Below, piece by piece: positions 42,397-52,237 of a stretch of DNA of 64,000 nucleotides. The position numbers were made by a program, and so were the translations under genes. The notes below the pieces were generated by a model, which saw only the letters and a list, made by a program, of their open reading frames with translations, searched no databases and was not told the origin of the DNA. The stretch lies in assembly GCF_000303155.1 (NCBI RefSeq), contig NC_018719.1, positions 620,001 to 684,000 of the forward strand. The letters run 5' to 3'. The stretch is from Candidatus Nitrososphaera gargensis Ga9.2. Lineage in GTDB: Archaea; Thermoproteota; Nitrososphaeria; Nitrososphaerales; Nitrososphaeraceae. Each line of letters starts with the position of its first letter. The stretch's first letter is position 1.

Positions 42397-44256
42397 ATGA
42401 AAAACATCACCAAACTCATACTATCAAGGTCAAATATCATATTACTTGTCATTATTGGAGCTGTTGCGATATCACTATCGGCCCTCTCTTACCAATACTC
42501 AACTTACAATGCAAGGCAGATTGCTGCGAATGCTGACGAAGATGTCAGAAAAGACACTGAAAGACAGGCGACAGATATCAGGGGAATACTGGAAAACAAG
42601 ATAAATACAGTAGTTTCAAACCTGCACATCATTGCAAACACTCCTTCCGTTGAAAGAGGAGAAGAGCTAGAATCTCGCGTTTTGTTTGATACTGCAGAAA
42701 ATACAATTGGAGCACCGCTTGACTTTGTGGCCTGGCTCAATTCAGATGGCAGGCTTGTCTGGTCAAGCAACGTCAACGCGTCTACATGGGCGCAATATGG
42801 GGGAGTTGATTTGAGCATGCGACCTTACTTTATTGAGGCAAGAGACACACGGGAACCGTATTTTAGTAGCATCATAGAGTCAGTAGATGATATCCCAAGG
42901 GTGTTCATGTCAGTTCCCGTAATTGACAACGAACAGAATTTCAGAGGTATAGTGTATGCAGGATATAGGCTTGACACTGCTGCCCAATTGGTAAGGGATG
43001 AAGTGATAGAAGAGGATTCAGAGAGCAGAATACTCTTGATGTCAAAAGATGGTGTCTTGCTGTATAGCAGAAGCCCTGAATTTGTAGGGAGAAACTTGCT
43101 CGATGAAGCCGTTCTAGCTGAAATCATCCCCTCCAGAATACCTGGCGAAGAAAGGGAAAAGGTAAATGTCGTACTTCGAGATGCTTTAGCAGGCAAATCT
43201 GGCTCTATAGACATAACAATTAACGATGTCCGAAACACTGTTGCATTTGAACCTGTGATCCTCAATGGAAAGCATTTTCTCACTCTGTTTATACTGACAC
43301 CCCATATTTTCGCTAAAGGTACTGCATTTTTGATAGAGCAACAAAATAATGTCAACACCATCATAATTGCAGCAATTGGAGCTATGGCGTTTGCTATGTC
43401 ATTTCTGGTTCTTGGCTGGAACAAAAGGTTGCAGGCAGCTGTTGATGCTCGAACTGAGGAATTGCAAGAGGCTAATAAACGCCTTATTGAAGCCAACGAG
43501 CAACTAAAAGTCGCCAGCAAGATGCAAAAAGAATTCATCAATATCGCTGCTCATGAGCTGCGTACTCCCACCCAGGCTATCTTGGGATATATTGAACTTT
43601 TGGAGTTACAGAAGGAAGAGACAGAAGACGGCAAGAAGATGATGACGACGACGGATCTAAGAGGAATTTCTAGAAATGCAAAGAGGCTGCAGAGGCTGAC
43701 TGAAGACATTCTTGATGTAACAAGAATTGAAAGCAACAGCCTACACCTCAATCTAGAGAAATTCGATTTGAGCGAAGTAATTCAAACTGCAATATATGAC
43801 GCACAAAGTAGGCTGGCAAATGGTAAAATCAAGTTTATATATAATAATGAGCCTAAAGAAAAAAGAGTCGTCATCACTGTCAATGCCGATAAAGAGAGGA
43901 TAATGCAGGTGCTATCAAACCTGCTTGATAATTCTATCAAGTTTACAAAGGAAGGGACCATCTCTATTTCTGCACAAAGGGCTGGCGACAGACAGGTCGC
44001 TATGGTGAGCATAAAAGATACTGGCACAGGCATACATCCGGATATCATGCCAAAACTGTTTACCAAGTTTACCACCAAATCAGAAAAGGGCACAGGTCTT
44101 GGTTTATTCCTAACAAAGAGTATTGTAGAGGCTCACGGCGGTGAAATATGGGCGGAGAACAATAGCGATGTAAAGGGAGCGACATTTACATTTACAATAC
44201 CGCTAGAACAACAAAAGACAAAGGATGATGATAATAATAGTGACAACAGATGTTAG
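42397..44256 (+). CDS. Membrane histidine kinase with extracellular Cache sensor
   Basis: 619 residues. TM1 (SNIILLVIIGAVAISLSALS), a double-Cache-like extracellular domain (DFVAWLNSDGRLVWSSNVNA, LSMRPYFIEARDTREPYFSS, RVFMSVPVIDNEQNFRGIVY), TM2 (IIIAAIGAMAFAMSFLVLGW), a coiled-coil linker, and HisKA with H386 in FINIAAHELRTPTQ. HATPase_c follows: SNLLDNSIKFTKEG, DTGTGIHPD, GTGLGLFLTKSIVEAHGG. Catalytically complete; it should sense an external small ligand. No receiver is attached, so a separate CheY-like protein is needed. Confidence 0.9.
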   Translation: MKNITKLILSRSNIILLVIIGAVAISLSALSYQYSTYNARQIAANADEDVRKDTERQATDIRGILENKINTVVSNLHIIANTPSVERGEELESRVLFDTAENTIGAPLDFVAWLNSDGRLVWSSNVNASTWAQYGGVDLSMRPYFIEARDTREPYFSSIIESVDDIPRVFMSVPVIDNEQNFRGIVYAGYRLDTAAQLVRDEVIEEDSESRILLMSKDGVLLYSRSPEFVGRNLLDEAVLAEIIPSRIPGEEREKVNVVLRDALAGKSGSIDITINDVRNTVAFEPVILNGKHFLTLFILTPHIFAKGTAFLIEQQNNVNTIIIAAIGAMAFAMSFLVLGWNKRLQAAVDARTEELQEANKRLIEANEQLKVASKMQKEFINIAAHELRTPTQAILGYIELLELQKEETEDGKKMMTTTDLRGISRNAKRLQRLTEDILDVTRIESNSLHLNLEKFDLSEVIQTAIYDAQSRLANGKIKFIYNNEPKEKRVVITVNADKERIMQVLSNLLDNSIKFTKEGTISISAQRAGDRQVAMVSIKDTGTGIHPDIMPKLFTKFTTKSEKGTGLGLFLTKSIVEAHGGEIWAENNSDVKGATFTFTIPLEQQKTKDDDNNSDNRC

Positions 44257-44324
44257 CACAGGATCTTGATTCTCAAACCTTATAAGTTAAGCATTCAATT
44301 CTACATTTTATCATATCGGAGGGT

Positions 44325-44379
44325 ACGGGAACCAAAGAAAACCCACACTCTTTAGAGGTGGGATGAATCTGGTTCCCGT
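44325..44379 (+). repeat. Left-end double hairpin of the intact tnpB element
   Basis: ACGGGAACC / GGTTCCCGT enclose CCCAC-A-CTC TTTA GAG-GTGGG. Nearly identical to 3342-3397. The tnpB start is 85 nt downstream. Confidence 0.78.
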
Positions 44380-44464
44380 TAATGAATCTCCTCCTCTCCC
44401 CCACCCTCCCGCCAAAGTGCCTGAGACGTTAAATAATAGTAGTAATAGTGATGTGTACAAAAAA

Positions 44465-45595
44465 ATGCTCAACTACAAGTTCCGTCTCTATCCAACAACG
44501 AAAGAGCAGGAGCTTCTGTTAGAGCAGACACTTGATTGCTGCAGGTGGGTGTACAACTACTTTCTTGACAAAAACATGTCAGAATATGACATGAACTATA
44601 TTCTGACTGAATTAAAAGAGCAGCACCCTTGGCTTCACAAATACTACCACTCTAAAATGTTGCAGATGGTAGCAAAGCAGGTTGCAGCAGCTAGAAAGGT
44701 CGCTGTTGGCAGGCTTTCGTACAGAAAGGATGAAGATTTCAACGCTTTTACATACAACCAGTCTGGCTTTCGGATTGAGAAAGACAAGCTCGTGCTTTCG
44801 AAGATAGGTAGTATAAAGATTGTACTCCATCGTCAACCTGTCAATGTCAAGCAGGTCACTGTATGTCGCAGTAAGACGGGAAAGAAGTGGTACGCAGTTG
44901 TAGCCTGCGATGTACTGCGCAGGCTGTATTCAACGATAATCAAATACACAAAACCAGCAGTAGGCATTGATGTAGGTATAACAAAGTTCTGCCACGACTC
45001 TGACAACCATGCAGTGGAAAATCCGCAGTTTCTGACCAAGATGCTAAAACCATTGAGAAAAGCTCACAGAAGAGTATCAAGAAGGCAGATAGGCAGCAAC
45101 AACCGAGAGAAAGCAAAGCATATGTTAGCCAGATTGTACGAACGCATCCATAATAAACGCCACGATTTCCTACACAAGAAATCGGCGTACTATGCCAGCC
45201 ACTACGACCTGATATTCCTAGAGCGCTTGAAAGTATTGAACCTGACCAAGAACCACAGGCTTGCACGCAAAATCCTGGACGCAAGCTGGTCTGCTTTTAA
45301 AAATATGCTGCAGTACAAGGCTAACAGAGTGATAGAGGTAGAGCCTGCATATTCCTCGGTTGACTGCTCAAGATGTGGACACCCTGTTCCAAAGTCACTT
45401 GCAGTACGTACCCATGCATGTCAAAAATGTGGAGCAGTACTTGACAGGGACTACAACGCTTCTCTTAACATCCTCCAGCGAGGGTTAGAATCGCTGATGA
45501 TGTTGCTACCGGTGGAACGCCGGGAAGTCACGCCTGTAGAGATCGCACAGCAACGGTCGCTGAAGCAGGAAGCCCACGAATTTATTCGTGGGTAG
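44465..45595 (+). CDS. tnpB: TnpB RNA-guided nuclease (IS605/IS1341 type)
   Basis: 376 residues from ATG 44465, the start shared with the copy at 3477; a longer frame from 44363 would translate the left-end hairpin and is unlikely. N-terminal YKFRLYPTTKEQELLLEQTL, RuvC motif I GIDVGITKF (D169), motif II FLERLK (E253), zinc ribbon CSRCGHPV...CQKC and motif III DRDYNASLNIL (D329) are all intact, so it could be active. TnpB cuts DNA under guidance of an omegaRNA from the 3' end of its own element. No TnpA transposase is in the window. The last codons form the right-end hairpin. Confidence 0.9.
   Translation: MLNYKFRLYPTTKEQELLLEQTLDCCRWVYNYFLDKNMSEYDMNYILTELKEQHPWLHKYYHSKMLQMVAKQVAAARKVAVGRLSYRKDEDFNAFTYNQSGFRIEKDKLVLSKIGSIKIVLHRQPVNVKQVTVCRSKTGKKWYAVVACDVLRRLYSTIIKYTKPAVGIDVGITKFCHDSDNHAVENPQFLTKMLKPLRKAHRRVSRRQIGSNNREKAKHMLARLYERIHNKRHDFLHKKSAYYASHYDLIFLERLKVLNLTKNHRLARKILDASWSAFKNMLQYKANRVIEVEPAYSSVDCSRCGHPVPKSLAVRTHACQKCGAVLDRDYNASLNILQRGLESLMMLLPVERREVTPVEIAQQRSLKQEAHEFIRG
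45573..45592 (+). repeat. Right-end hairpin of the intact tnpB element
   Basis: CCCACGAA-TTTA-TTCGTGGG, a perfect 8-bp stem overlapping the last codons of tnpB and followed by TAGTTCACA, which is shared with the copy at 57014. The omegaRNA scaffold is expected to end here with the guide just downstream. Confidence 0.8.
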
Positions 45596-45684
45596 TTCAC
45601 ATAGTATTTCATATACATGGACGCTGGCTCAAAGCACTTCCGATCTAATGTGAGCAATTAAATGTAGAGATGATGACTTTAAAA

Positions 45685-45722
45685 TTAATCATGTACGTGA
45701 ATTTTTTCACATACATGATTAA
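45685..45722. repeat. Long imperfect hairpin (17-bp arms)
   Basis: TTAATCATGTACGTGAA and TTCACATACATGATTAA around TTTT, with one mismatch. It lies between tnpB and a histidine kinase gene, about 100 nt before the kinase TATA box. It may be a terminator or a small insertion. Confidence 0.5.
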
Positions 45723-45794
45723 TAGCTGCCAGCAGAGACTTAATATGGAATGATCTCATTGGGCGCACCGTTCATAGGTAAGATACTACTCTAG

Positions 45795-45805
45795 ATTTTT
45801 ATAGA
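45795..45805 (+). promoter_or_regulatory. TATA box of the histidine kinase at 45825
   Basis: TTTTTATAG ends about 21 nt before ATT 45825, the in-frame codon where the kinase N terminus seems to begin. The spacing supports a leaderless transcript starting at or next to that codon. Confidence 0.45.
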
Positions 45806-45824
45806 ACATTAGTTATAGCTTTAT

Positions 45825-47612
45825 ATTACAACGGCGAATAGCAAAGAGCCAGAGGCAATAGTAAACCGTCTACTGTTTATTGTCATTCTCGTAGCGCTTG
45901 CAGCAATTTCAGGTGTTTCTATATTTCTAACTTATACTTCTCTCCAGAGCACTGAGGTTCGCCTAAGTCTCGCTGCTGCACAAGAACTGAGAAGTGAGAT
46001 AAGAGAGCATACAAATGATGCAGTGGCAGATATTGGTACAGAGTTGGACACCATAAGCAAGAGGATTCAGACCGCCGCATCAAGCCCAATTTTACTCAGA
46101 GGAATAGACAGTGAAGAAGCACGTATACTGCTGGATGCGACTGCTGTAGGAATGGAGGAATATGTTCAAAGTATAACATATCTTGACTCAAATGGCGTAC
46201 TCTTGTACACTACAGAAGCAGAGTTGCTTGATCAGATAGGATCGGATAGATCTGATACTATGTATTATCTGCAGGCAAAGGAAAGAAACCAGCCTATTCT
46301 TGCCGGGCCTTTCTTAACAGAGAATAATAGAATGAGCGTTTCTGTTTTGTCACCAGTATTTGCTTCTTCAGGCAGTAGCTTCAATGGAGTTCTGGCAGCA
46401 ATAATTCCCATAGAATCAATAGTAGACAAAATCGGTCAGCAACTACCGCCTACGACAGGAAAAAACCAGATTTTCATAGTAGCAACCGACGGCACAATCA
46501 TAGGGTATGGAGATGAGACAGCTATAGGTAGGAACATCTTTGACGAATTTAGGGTGCGAAATGAAATAGCAGGCAGGAACTTGCAGCTTATGATTGAAGG
46601 AAGGTCAGGGGTCTTTGAATATGATGCGCTTGACGGTCAGAGGAGAGTAGCAGTATATTCGCCTGTGACATTTTCAGGCGCTCATACATGGTCTGTTCTC
46701 ATCACTGCGCCGGCTTCCCAGAGTGAGACATTTGCTTCAGTCATCAACGATCAACGGATCTTTACTATAGTGGCTGTAATACTGATAGGGATAACATCTG
46801 CGATACTTATGATATTTATTCTTATGATTAACAAGAGGCTACAAATGATCATCCAAAAACAGAACGTACAGATAAAGAATCAGTTAAATGAACTGCAGGA
46901 TGCGTATGAAAAGCTCACCGAGCAGGACAAGATAAAAGATGAGTTTATCAATGTAGCAGCTCATGAGCTGCGCACACCTGTTCTGCCAATAATTCTAAGT
47001 GCAGAAGGATTGTCTGAGGACATTGGGACTGACAACAGCAAGATAGAGATCATTCTCAGAAATGCCAAGCGAATAAACAAGCTGACAAACGACATACTTG
47101 ACGTCAGCAGGATCAAGAGCAACACTTTCAGGCTTCAGAAGGAGAGAACCAATGTCAAAAAGCTCATTGAAGAAGCGATTCAGGACATATCCTTCTCTAA
47201 AACGGCTGAAAACAAGAACCCCAACTTGAAGATAGCATTTGAATCGCAGCTTCCTGAAAGTAAACTAGAGATCGTCGCAGATAGATCGAGACTCCATCAA
47301 GTGCTTGCCAACCTGCTGGACAACGCAGTTAACTTTACAGATGAGGGCACGATCACTGTTAGCCTGCAGCAGAACAAAGATGACCCGAGTTTTGTCGAGA
47401 TAAGGGTGGCAGACACCGGAAAGGGCATAGACCCTTCGGTAAGACCAAGGCTTTTTGAAAAATTTGTGACAAAATCTACTGCCAAGGGCACCGGTCTTGG
47501 TCTGTACCTGTGCAAGGCCATAGTTGAAGCACATGGAGGTAAGATATGGGCCGAGGACAATAGTGTAGGCAGGGGCAGCGTTTTTGTTTTTACCCTTCCA
47601 ACAAACATCTGA
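45825..47612 (+). CDS. Membrane histidine kinase with extracellular Cache sensor; possible ATT start
   Basis: From ATT 45825 the frame reads ITTANSKEPEAIVNRLLFIV, then ILVALAAISGVSIFLTYTSL (TM1). The first standard start, GTG 46023, would delete TM1, so the longer form is preferred. Sensor: VQSITYLDSNGVLLYTTEAE, MYYLQAKERNQPILAGPF, GTIIGYGDETAIGRNIFDEF. TM2: IFTIVAVILIGITSAILMIF. HisKA: FINVAAHELRTPVLPI, His at residue 380 of the long form. HATPase_c: ANLLDNAVNFTDEG, DTGKGIDP, GTGLGLYLCKAIVEAHGG. Complete catalytic set. Similar in design to the kinase at 42397. Confidence 0.82.
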   Translation: MTTANSKEPEAIVNRLLFIVILVALAAISGVSIFLTYTSLQSTEVRLSLAAAQELRSEIREHTNDAVADIGTELDTISKRIQTAASSPILLRGIDSEEARILLDATAVGMEEYVQSITYLDSNGVLLYTTEAELLDQIGSDRSDTMYYLQAKERNQPILAGPFLTENNRMSVSVLSPVFASSGSSFNGVLAAIIPIESIVDKIGQQLPPTTGKNQIFIVATDGTIIGYGDETAIGRNIFDEFRVRNEIAGRNLQLMIEGRSGVFEYDALDGQRRVAVYSPVTFSGAHTWSVLITAPASQSETFASVINDQRIFTIVAVILIGITSAILMIFILMINKRLQMIIQKQNVQIKNQLNELQDAYEKLTEQDKIKDEFINVAAHELRTPVLPIILSAEGLSEDIGTDNSKIEIILRNAKRINKLTNDILDVSRIKSNTFRLQKERTNVKKLIEEAIQDISFSKTAENKNPNLKIAFESQLPESKLEIVADRSRLHQVLANLLDNAVNFTDEGTITVSLQQNKDDPSFVEIRVADTGKGIDPSVRPRLFEKFVTKSTAKGTGLGLYLCKAIVEAHGGKIWAEDNSVGRGSVFVFTLPTNI

Positions 47613-47776
47613 TTTGCCGTCTTTGCTATAAATGCTCTTTTTTTCCTAAGGCAAAATCTACTAGGCATATGTTACGATTTTTGCTGTGAATAAGTCACAC
47701 ATATCTGTCAAAAAACTCTGCTATATATATGTGTATATATACATTCATGTATTGCTAGCAGACCGACCACCGGACT

Positions 47777-50119
47777 TTATCGTGATTTCTTGGTTGGCTC
47801 TGGTGGCTTGTCATTCTTTTCCTTTATCGTCTTGTTTCCTTCGCAGTTGACAACTGTATTCCTACCTTCCTTGTCATAGCAATTGTCCGTACCAGCACCG
47901 CCGTCTGTATTGTCATTGCCGTTGCTGTCACTTATCTGATCGTTTCCGCTGCCCCCAGCTAGGGTGTCGTCGCCATTCTTGCCATAGATAGTATCATTAC
48001 CATCCCCTCCGTTGATAACATCGTCTCCGTTGCCGCCGCTTATTAGGTCGTTGCCCGATCCGCCTTCAATCATGTCGTCTCCGTTGCCGCCCCATAACTT
48101 GTCATTACCGTCGCCTCCAATGATGCAATCGTCTCCGTTGCCGCCTACAATAATATCGTTGCCTCCAAAGCCGCGGATAAGGTCGTCACCATTTGTGCCA
48201 AACAGCTTGTCATTTCCGCTTGTACCATCTATTACATTGTCAAATGAGTCAATCGGCACACCACAGAATTCCTCTACAGGAGGCAGCGGATTTTTTACAG
48301 TGATTATAACTGTCGCAGTGGCCGTTCCTCCATTGCCGTCTGATATCGTATAGGTAAATGAATCAGTGCCGACAAATGTGCCTGTTGGAGTGTAGGTTAT
48401 AGTGTTGTCACTGTTGACAACTGCGACTCCGTTTGCGGGGGTTGTCACTGATTCTACACTCAAGCTATCCTCTGGGTCGTCTATATCTCCATCGTTATCC
48501 AGTACGTCGATAGTTACTGCTATGCCTTGGCTTGTAGTGGCAACATCATCTAAAGCCTCGGGATTATCGTTGACTGGATTCACAGTGATCGATACCGTCG
48601 CACTATCTGTTAGATCGCTATCGCTAACCTCGAATGTGAAACTGTCCGGGCCAAAATAGTTTGCTGCAGGGATGTACTGTAGGTTGGGCGCCGAGCCTGT
48701 CAAAGTTCCATGGGACGGCTGGGAGGTTATGAGGTAACTCAAGTCGTCCTGCTCAGCATCGGTGGCGCTTAAGCTGATGCTTGTCATCATGTCCTCGTTG
48801 GTTACCACATTTTGGTCGTTTGCCACCGGCGGATCATTAATAGGATTGATGTTTATCCAAACAGTGGCTTCTGCTGTGCTTCCACTAACGTCAGATACAA
48901 CATATCTGAACGAGTCTGATCCGTAGAAATTGGCATTTGGTGTATAGGTTATCGTCTTGTAGCCGGCAATAATCGTTACACCATTCTCTGAATCGGACAC
49001 AGATATCACTGCCGTATCATCATTCATATCAATATCACCATCGTTGGCAATAACATCAATAGTTATCGTCTCATCTTCATTTATCATAACAGCATCATCA
49101 ACAGCAGTCGGAGGATCATCAATCGCAATAACTAATATCATTACTGTAGCGGGGTTGCTATTCACTGTTCCGTTGCTGGCCGTGAACGTAAAGCTATCAG
49201 TGCCAAAAAAGTTTGAATTGGGAGTATATACAAAGTGTGGAGCACCGCCGGCTAGACTACCGTTGGATGGAAGGTCCACTATAGCGAATGTCAATATATC
49301 ATCTTCATTGTGGCTTGAGCCTGTAAGAGTGATATGTACCTGCGTATCTTCATTGATCACTATGGTTTGACTATTTGCAACAATTGGCTGACCGCAGAGA
49401 TCAATTGGCTGGTTTCCATTTATAGGTCCATTTATTATCCCAGTGCAAAAGTTGTCGATCATGCCTGGATTATTGAAAATTTCCGCGTTATTGATAGTGC
49501 CATGATTATTGATTGTTCCGCCATTATCAAAATTACCCGAGTTATCAACGACTCCATGGTTATTGATCATATACGAATTGTTGATGGTGCCTCCAAAAAG
49601 GTTGATTATGGTACTGAAATTGTCTAGAGTATCATCGTTGTTAATTACACCACCAAACAGGTTGTTGATAGTACCATCATTTCTGATAGTTTCAAGGTTG
49701 TTGATGCTACCAGTGTTCTCAATAATGCCATTGTCGTTATCAATTGTTCCCTCGTTGTTGATAGTATCATGATTGTTGATAGTACCCTCATTATCGATCT
49801 TATCGGCATTACTCAATATGCCATGATTGTCGATAATACCTCCATTATTGCTTATCATACCGTTGTTCTGAAGGGTTATACCGCTGCTGATATCAAGGAT
49901 GTCGCCAAATTCAAGCGTAAATCCTTCGACAAAGCATGTAGTGGAAACTTCGTCCCAGTTCCCAGATAACGGTTCCAATTTGCACGACTCCTGATCGGTC
50001 AGCAAGTACTCATCGGCAAATGCCTGCTGCAAAGACAGGATGGCAGGAATGAACGACAGCAGAACCACTAAGACTATGACAGCTGGCTCTATTTGACTCC
50101 GCACCTGCCGATCGTTCAT
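47777..50119 (-). CDS. Giant surface adhesin: Asn-ladder solenoid, Ig-like domains, RTX repeats
   Basis: 780 residues. Signal peptide ([21 protein letters not shown]). Residues ~85-230 are a regular Asn-rich ladder ([36 protein letters not shown]), expected to form a beta-solenoid. Four cadherin/Ig-like domains follow ([73 protein letters not shown]). About 650-740 are RTX nonapeptides ([22 protein letters not shown]), then a basic tail. This is a calcium-binding, cell-surface architecture for adhesion. The start codon overlaps the V4R-regulon motif at 50119-50137. Confidence 0.85.
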   Translation of the reverse strand: MNDRQVRSQIEPAVIVLVVLLSFIPAILSLQQAFADEYLLTDQESCKLEPLSGNWDEVSTTCFVEGFTLEFGDILDISSGITLQNNGMISNNGGIIDNHGILSNADKIDNEGTINNHDTINNEGTIDNDNGIIENTGSINNLETIRNDGTINNLFGGVINNDDTLDNFSTIINLFGGTINNSYMINNHGVVDNSGNFDNGGTINNHGTINNAEIFNNPGMIDNFCTGIINGPINGNQPIDLCGQPIVANSQTIVINEDTQVHITLTGSSHNEDDILTFAIVDLPSNGSLAGGAPHFVYTPNSNFFGTDSFTFTASNGTVNSNPATVMILVIAIDDPPTAVDDAVMINEDETITIDVIANDGDIDMNDDTAVISVSDSENGVTIIAGYKTITYTPNANFYGSDSFRYVVSDVSGSTAEATVWININPINDPPVANDQNVVTNEDMMTSISLSATDAEQDDLSYLITSQPSHGTLTGSAPNLQYIPAANYFGPDSFTFEVSDSDLTDSATVSITVNPVNDNPEALDDVATTSQGIAVTIDVLDNDGDIDDPEDSLSVESVTTPANGVAVVNSDNTITYTPTGTFVGTDSFTYTISDGNGGTATATVIITVKNPLPPVEEFCGVPIDSFDNVIDGTSGNDKLFGTNGDDLIRGFGGNDIIVGGNGDDCIIGGDGNDKLWGGNGDDMIEGGSGNDLISGGNGDDVINGGDGNDTIYGKNGDDTLAGGSGNDQISDSNGNDNTDGGAGTDNCYDKEGRNTVVNCEGNKTIKEKNDKPPEPTKKSR

Positions 50120-50137
50120 TTAAACGTAGATTTAAAC
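50119..50137 (-). promoter_or_regulatory. V4R-regulon operator candidate, site 1 (adhesin gene)
   Basis: TTTAAACGTAGATTTAAAC. On the gene strand it reads GTTTAAATCTACGTTTAAA and ends on the A of the ATG. The TATA-like CTCTATATG lies just upstream, so this site is between TATA box and start codon. Confidence 0.6.
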
Positions 50138-50293
50138 ATATAGAGATACTATAGAAGATTGTTTCCTAAATATGCCAATAGTCTAACACCCGCCCCAGTT
50201 TTCTTATTTTATGATGGTGATAATAATGTGGAGCATAACTCTACAAGATTGATAGTTGTAGATGCAAGAGTCAGCGGTAGTATTCAGATCCTC

Positions 50294-51040
50294 TTAACTC
50301 TCAATTACTTCATTTATAGACTGCAAAAGCTCTGTCCTGCTGAAAGGCTTGTGCAGGAGGTGCACCTTTGGACTTGAAATCTTTTCAGCAATATCTTTTT
50401 GTGAATACTCAAAAGCGGTGATAAATAACACATTAGTGTTTGAGGATATGGCCTGAATCTCCTTGAATGTCTGGAAGCCATCCATTTCAGGCATCCTAAC
50501 GTCCAGAATGACGACTCCAAACTCTATCTTGTCCTCCCGCGCCTTTTCCAGCGTACGTATGCAATCCCTTCCGCTAGCGCAGAGGGTCACTTGAAATCCT
50601 CTTTTTTCTAGGAGTTCTTTAATCACTACTCTAATGTCTGGTTCATCATCAACTACAATGGCTCGTTTGATCTTTGTTGGGAATGTTTTTGATATCAGGT
50701 CAAGTAGTTCCGGCATCTTTGCGGCATCAATCAAACCAATGACGATAAGTGAAAGATCGTTGTCAAGTGGCTGCACTACCATGTCCATCGCATTATATCG
50801 GGCATGAATGCTCGAGCTGCCTGTCTTGTTCTTACTTGCATTGAAGGCTCCCTTTCCGATGTTGACCCTCATTGCAGTCCTAGCAATATCTTCGGGCGAC
50901 ATCTTGCCAATCGAGCTAGAAGGACTCGGCCTTGAAGCCTTGGCTACGATATTTGCAAATTTGTCGATCACCATGGCAAGATCTATTAACTCGTGTGCCT
51001 GCACGATTGACTTACAGGCCTGTTCGTAGTCGCTCGGCAT
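50294..51040 (-). CDS. Roadblock-like domain fused to response-regulator receiver
   Basis: 248 residues. The N-terminal ~120 (IVQAHELIDLAMVIDKFANI, IARTAMRVNIGKGAFNASKN, ARYNAMDMVVQPLDNDLSLI, VIGLIDAAKMPELL) resemble a Roadblock/LC7 or DUF6659-like sensory domain, cf. the gene at 12989. The C-terminal receiver is complete: AIVVDDEPDIRVVIKELLEK, phosphoacceptor in GVVILDVRMPEMDG, VLFITAFEYSQKDI, and LLHKPFSRTELL. Domain order (sensor first, receiver last) is unusual for thaumarchaeal receivers. It is adjacent to the adhesin and may link a phosphorelay to surface behaviour. Confidence 0.78.
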   Translation of the reverse strand: MPSDYEQACKSIVQAHELIDLAMVIDKFANIVAKASRPSPSSSIGKMSPEDIARTAMRVNIGKGAFNASKNKTGSSSIHARYNAMDMVVQPLDNDLSLIVIGLIDAAKMPELLDLISKTFPTKIKRAIVVDDEPDIRVVIKELLEKRGFQVTLCASGRDCIRTLEKAREDKIEFGVVILDVRMPEMDGFQTFKEIQAISSNTNVLFITAFEYSQKDIAEKISSPKVHLLHKPFSRTELLQSINEVIES

Positions 51041-51169
51041 TTCAGCAGGATTAGTACAGAAAAATCATACTAATAAATGATTGTTAGCATAAATTATGAA
51101 AAAAGATTACAGCTTGTAGTACTAGGTCACTGAGCTACGCTTTCTTGTTCTGTCACCGGCGTCCGCCCC

Positions 51170-52189
51170 TCAACCACTACCATTATTATTTGATACAGGT
51201 TCTTCGCTACCCTCATCGCTACTACTATTACTGCTGCTACCACTACCTTCTACGTTGCTCTCTTCAGAAGAAGAGGAAGAACTTGCTGTCTGCTCCTCTT
51301 TAGAGGCTTCTTCTTCACTGCTGTTCCCTTCTTCCGTTCCAGTGCCATTTGAGCCGGTACTAGGTACTGTTTCCGCAGAGGTCTGGTTTGCCGAGTCATT
51401 ATCTGCTGTTTGTTCAGAGCTCGTATCTGCATCTGTACTGTTCGAGCTGTTATTATTATCCAAGCCATTCTGTTCAGGTTCTGACTCTTGAGGTTCATCT
51501 ATGCCCGATTCAGTAGGAGGCTGTTGTTGCTGCTCGGCGGGTGGCAGGATTTGTTGTTGTTTTATTGGTGTGGCAGCAGAACCTGTTTCAAAATCATAAG
51601 TTACATGGTTGTTCGTGTAATCTGTATCTTTGGTTGTGGTCGATATGTCTACAGTCCAAGTGTTTGCCTTGCCATATTCTTTTGCAGTAGCGTGAATTGT
51701 AATAAGAGATTCCTGGCCTGCCTCTAGCGTGCCAAGAGTGCACTCTATGATGCCCCGGCTCTTGTCTTCACACAGGCCATCACCACCACTATCAATAGAG
51801 TTGATTTGGAAAAGCTGCATGAGGTAGAACGTTGTAAGCTTGATACCGGCTGCCCTATCGGGACCATTGTTGCCAGCTGTGATGTAGACGATTGATTGTC
51901 CGTCGCCTTCTGCTGCACTTTCGACCCTTATCCTTGCATATGCGTCGCTGGCTAATGCCACTGGCTCATCTGTTTGGGCACTAGATAGCCCATCATCCCT
52001 TTCGGCTCTGAGCTCGTCTATCTGGGCCTGCAAATTCTTGTCCTTGATCTGGAGGTCAAAAATCGCATCCCATAGAGCACCAAAAGGGTTATTGTCTGAA
52101 TTGTCACCAAGCGCTGAGGGAATCTGTGAAATGATGCCACCCGCAAGCACGGCTAGCATTATAGCGACGGGTGTCTTCCTAAAGCGCAT
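51170..52189 (-). CDS. Secreted CARDB/DUF11-like surface protein with disordered tail
   Basis: 339 residues. Signal peptide (VAIMLAVLAGGIISQIPSALG), a short coiled coil (DLQIKDKNLQAQIDELRAER), one beta-sandwich domain (ARIRVESAAEGDGQSIVYIT, AGNNGPDRAAGIKLTTFYL, GTLEAGQESLITIHATA, NTWTVDISTTTKDTDYTNN), and a ~130-residue Ser/Glu/Asn-rich tail likely to be disordered and possibly glycosylated. The promoter carries the V4R-regulon motif exactly at the TATA position, and the V4R regulator gene ends 47 bp upstream on the same strand. Confidence 0.75.
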   Translation of the reverse strand: MRFRKTPVAIMLAVLAGGIISQIPSALGDNSDNNPFGALWDAIFDLQIKDKNLQAQIDELRAERDDGLSSAQTDEPVALASDAYARIRVESAAEGDGQSIVYITAGNNGPDRAAGIKLTTFYLMQLFQINSIDSGGDGLCEDKSRGIIECTLGTLEAGQESLITIHATAKEYGKANTWTVDISTTTKDTDYTNNHVTYDFETGSAATPIKQQQILPPAEQQQQPPTESGIDEPQESEPEQNGLDNNNSSNSTDADTSSEQTADNDSANQTSAETVPSTGSNGTGTEEGNSSEEEASKEEQTASSSSSSEESNVEGSGSSSNSSSDEGSEEPVSNNNGSG

Positions 52190-52216
52190 ACCAATGATGT
52201 TTAACTATGGTGTATT

Positions 52217-52237
52217 ATTTAAATCTACGTTTAAATC
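52217..52237 (-). promoter_or_regulatory. V4R-regulon operator candidate, site 2 (CARDB-like gene)
   Basis: On the gene strand GATTTAAAC, GTA, GATTTAAAT, followed by AATAC. Its downstream edge is 27 nt before the ATG at 52189 and serves as the TATA box. It touches the stop codon of the V4R regulator gene. Confidence 0.7.

Noticed and set aside
44363-44464. N-terminal extension of the intact tnpB
   Set aside because: It would translate the left-end hairpin region and lacks similarity to TnpB; the Met at 44465 aligns with the start at 3477.
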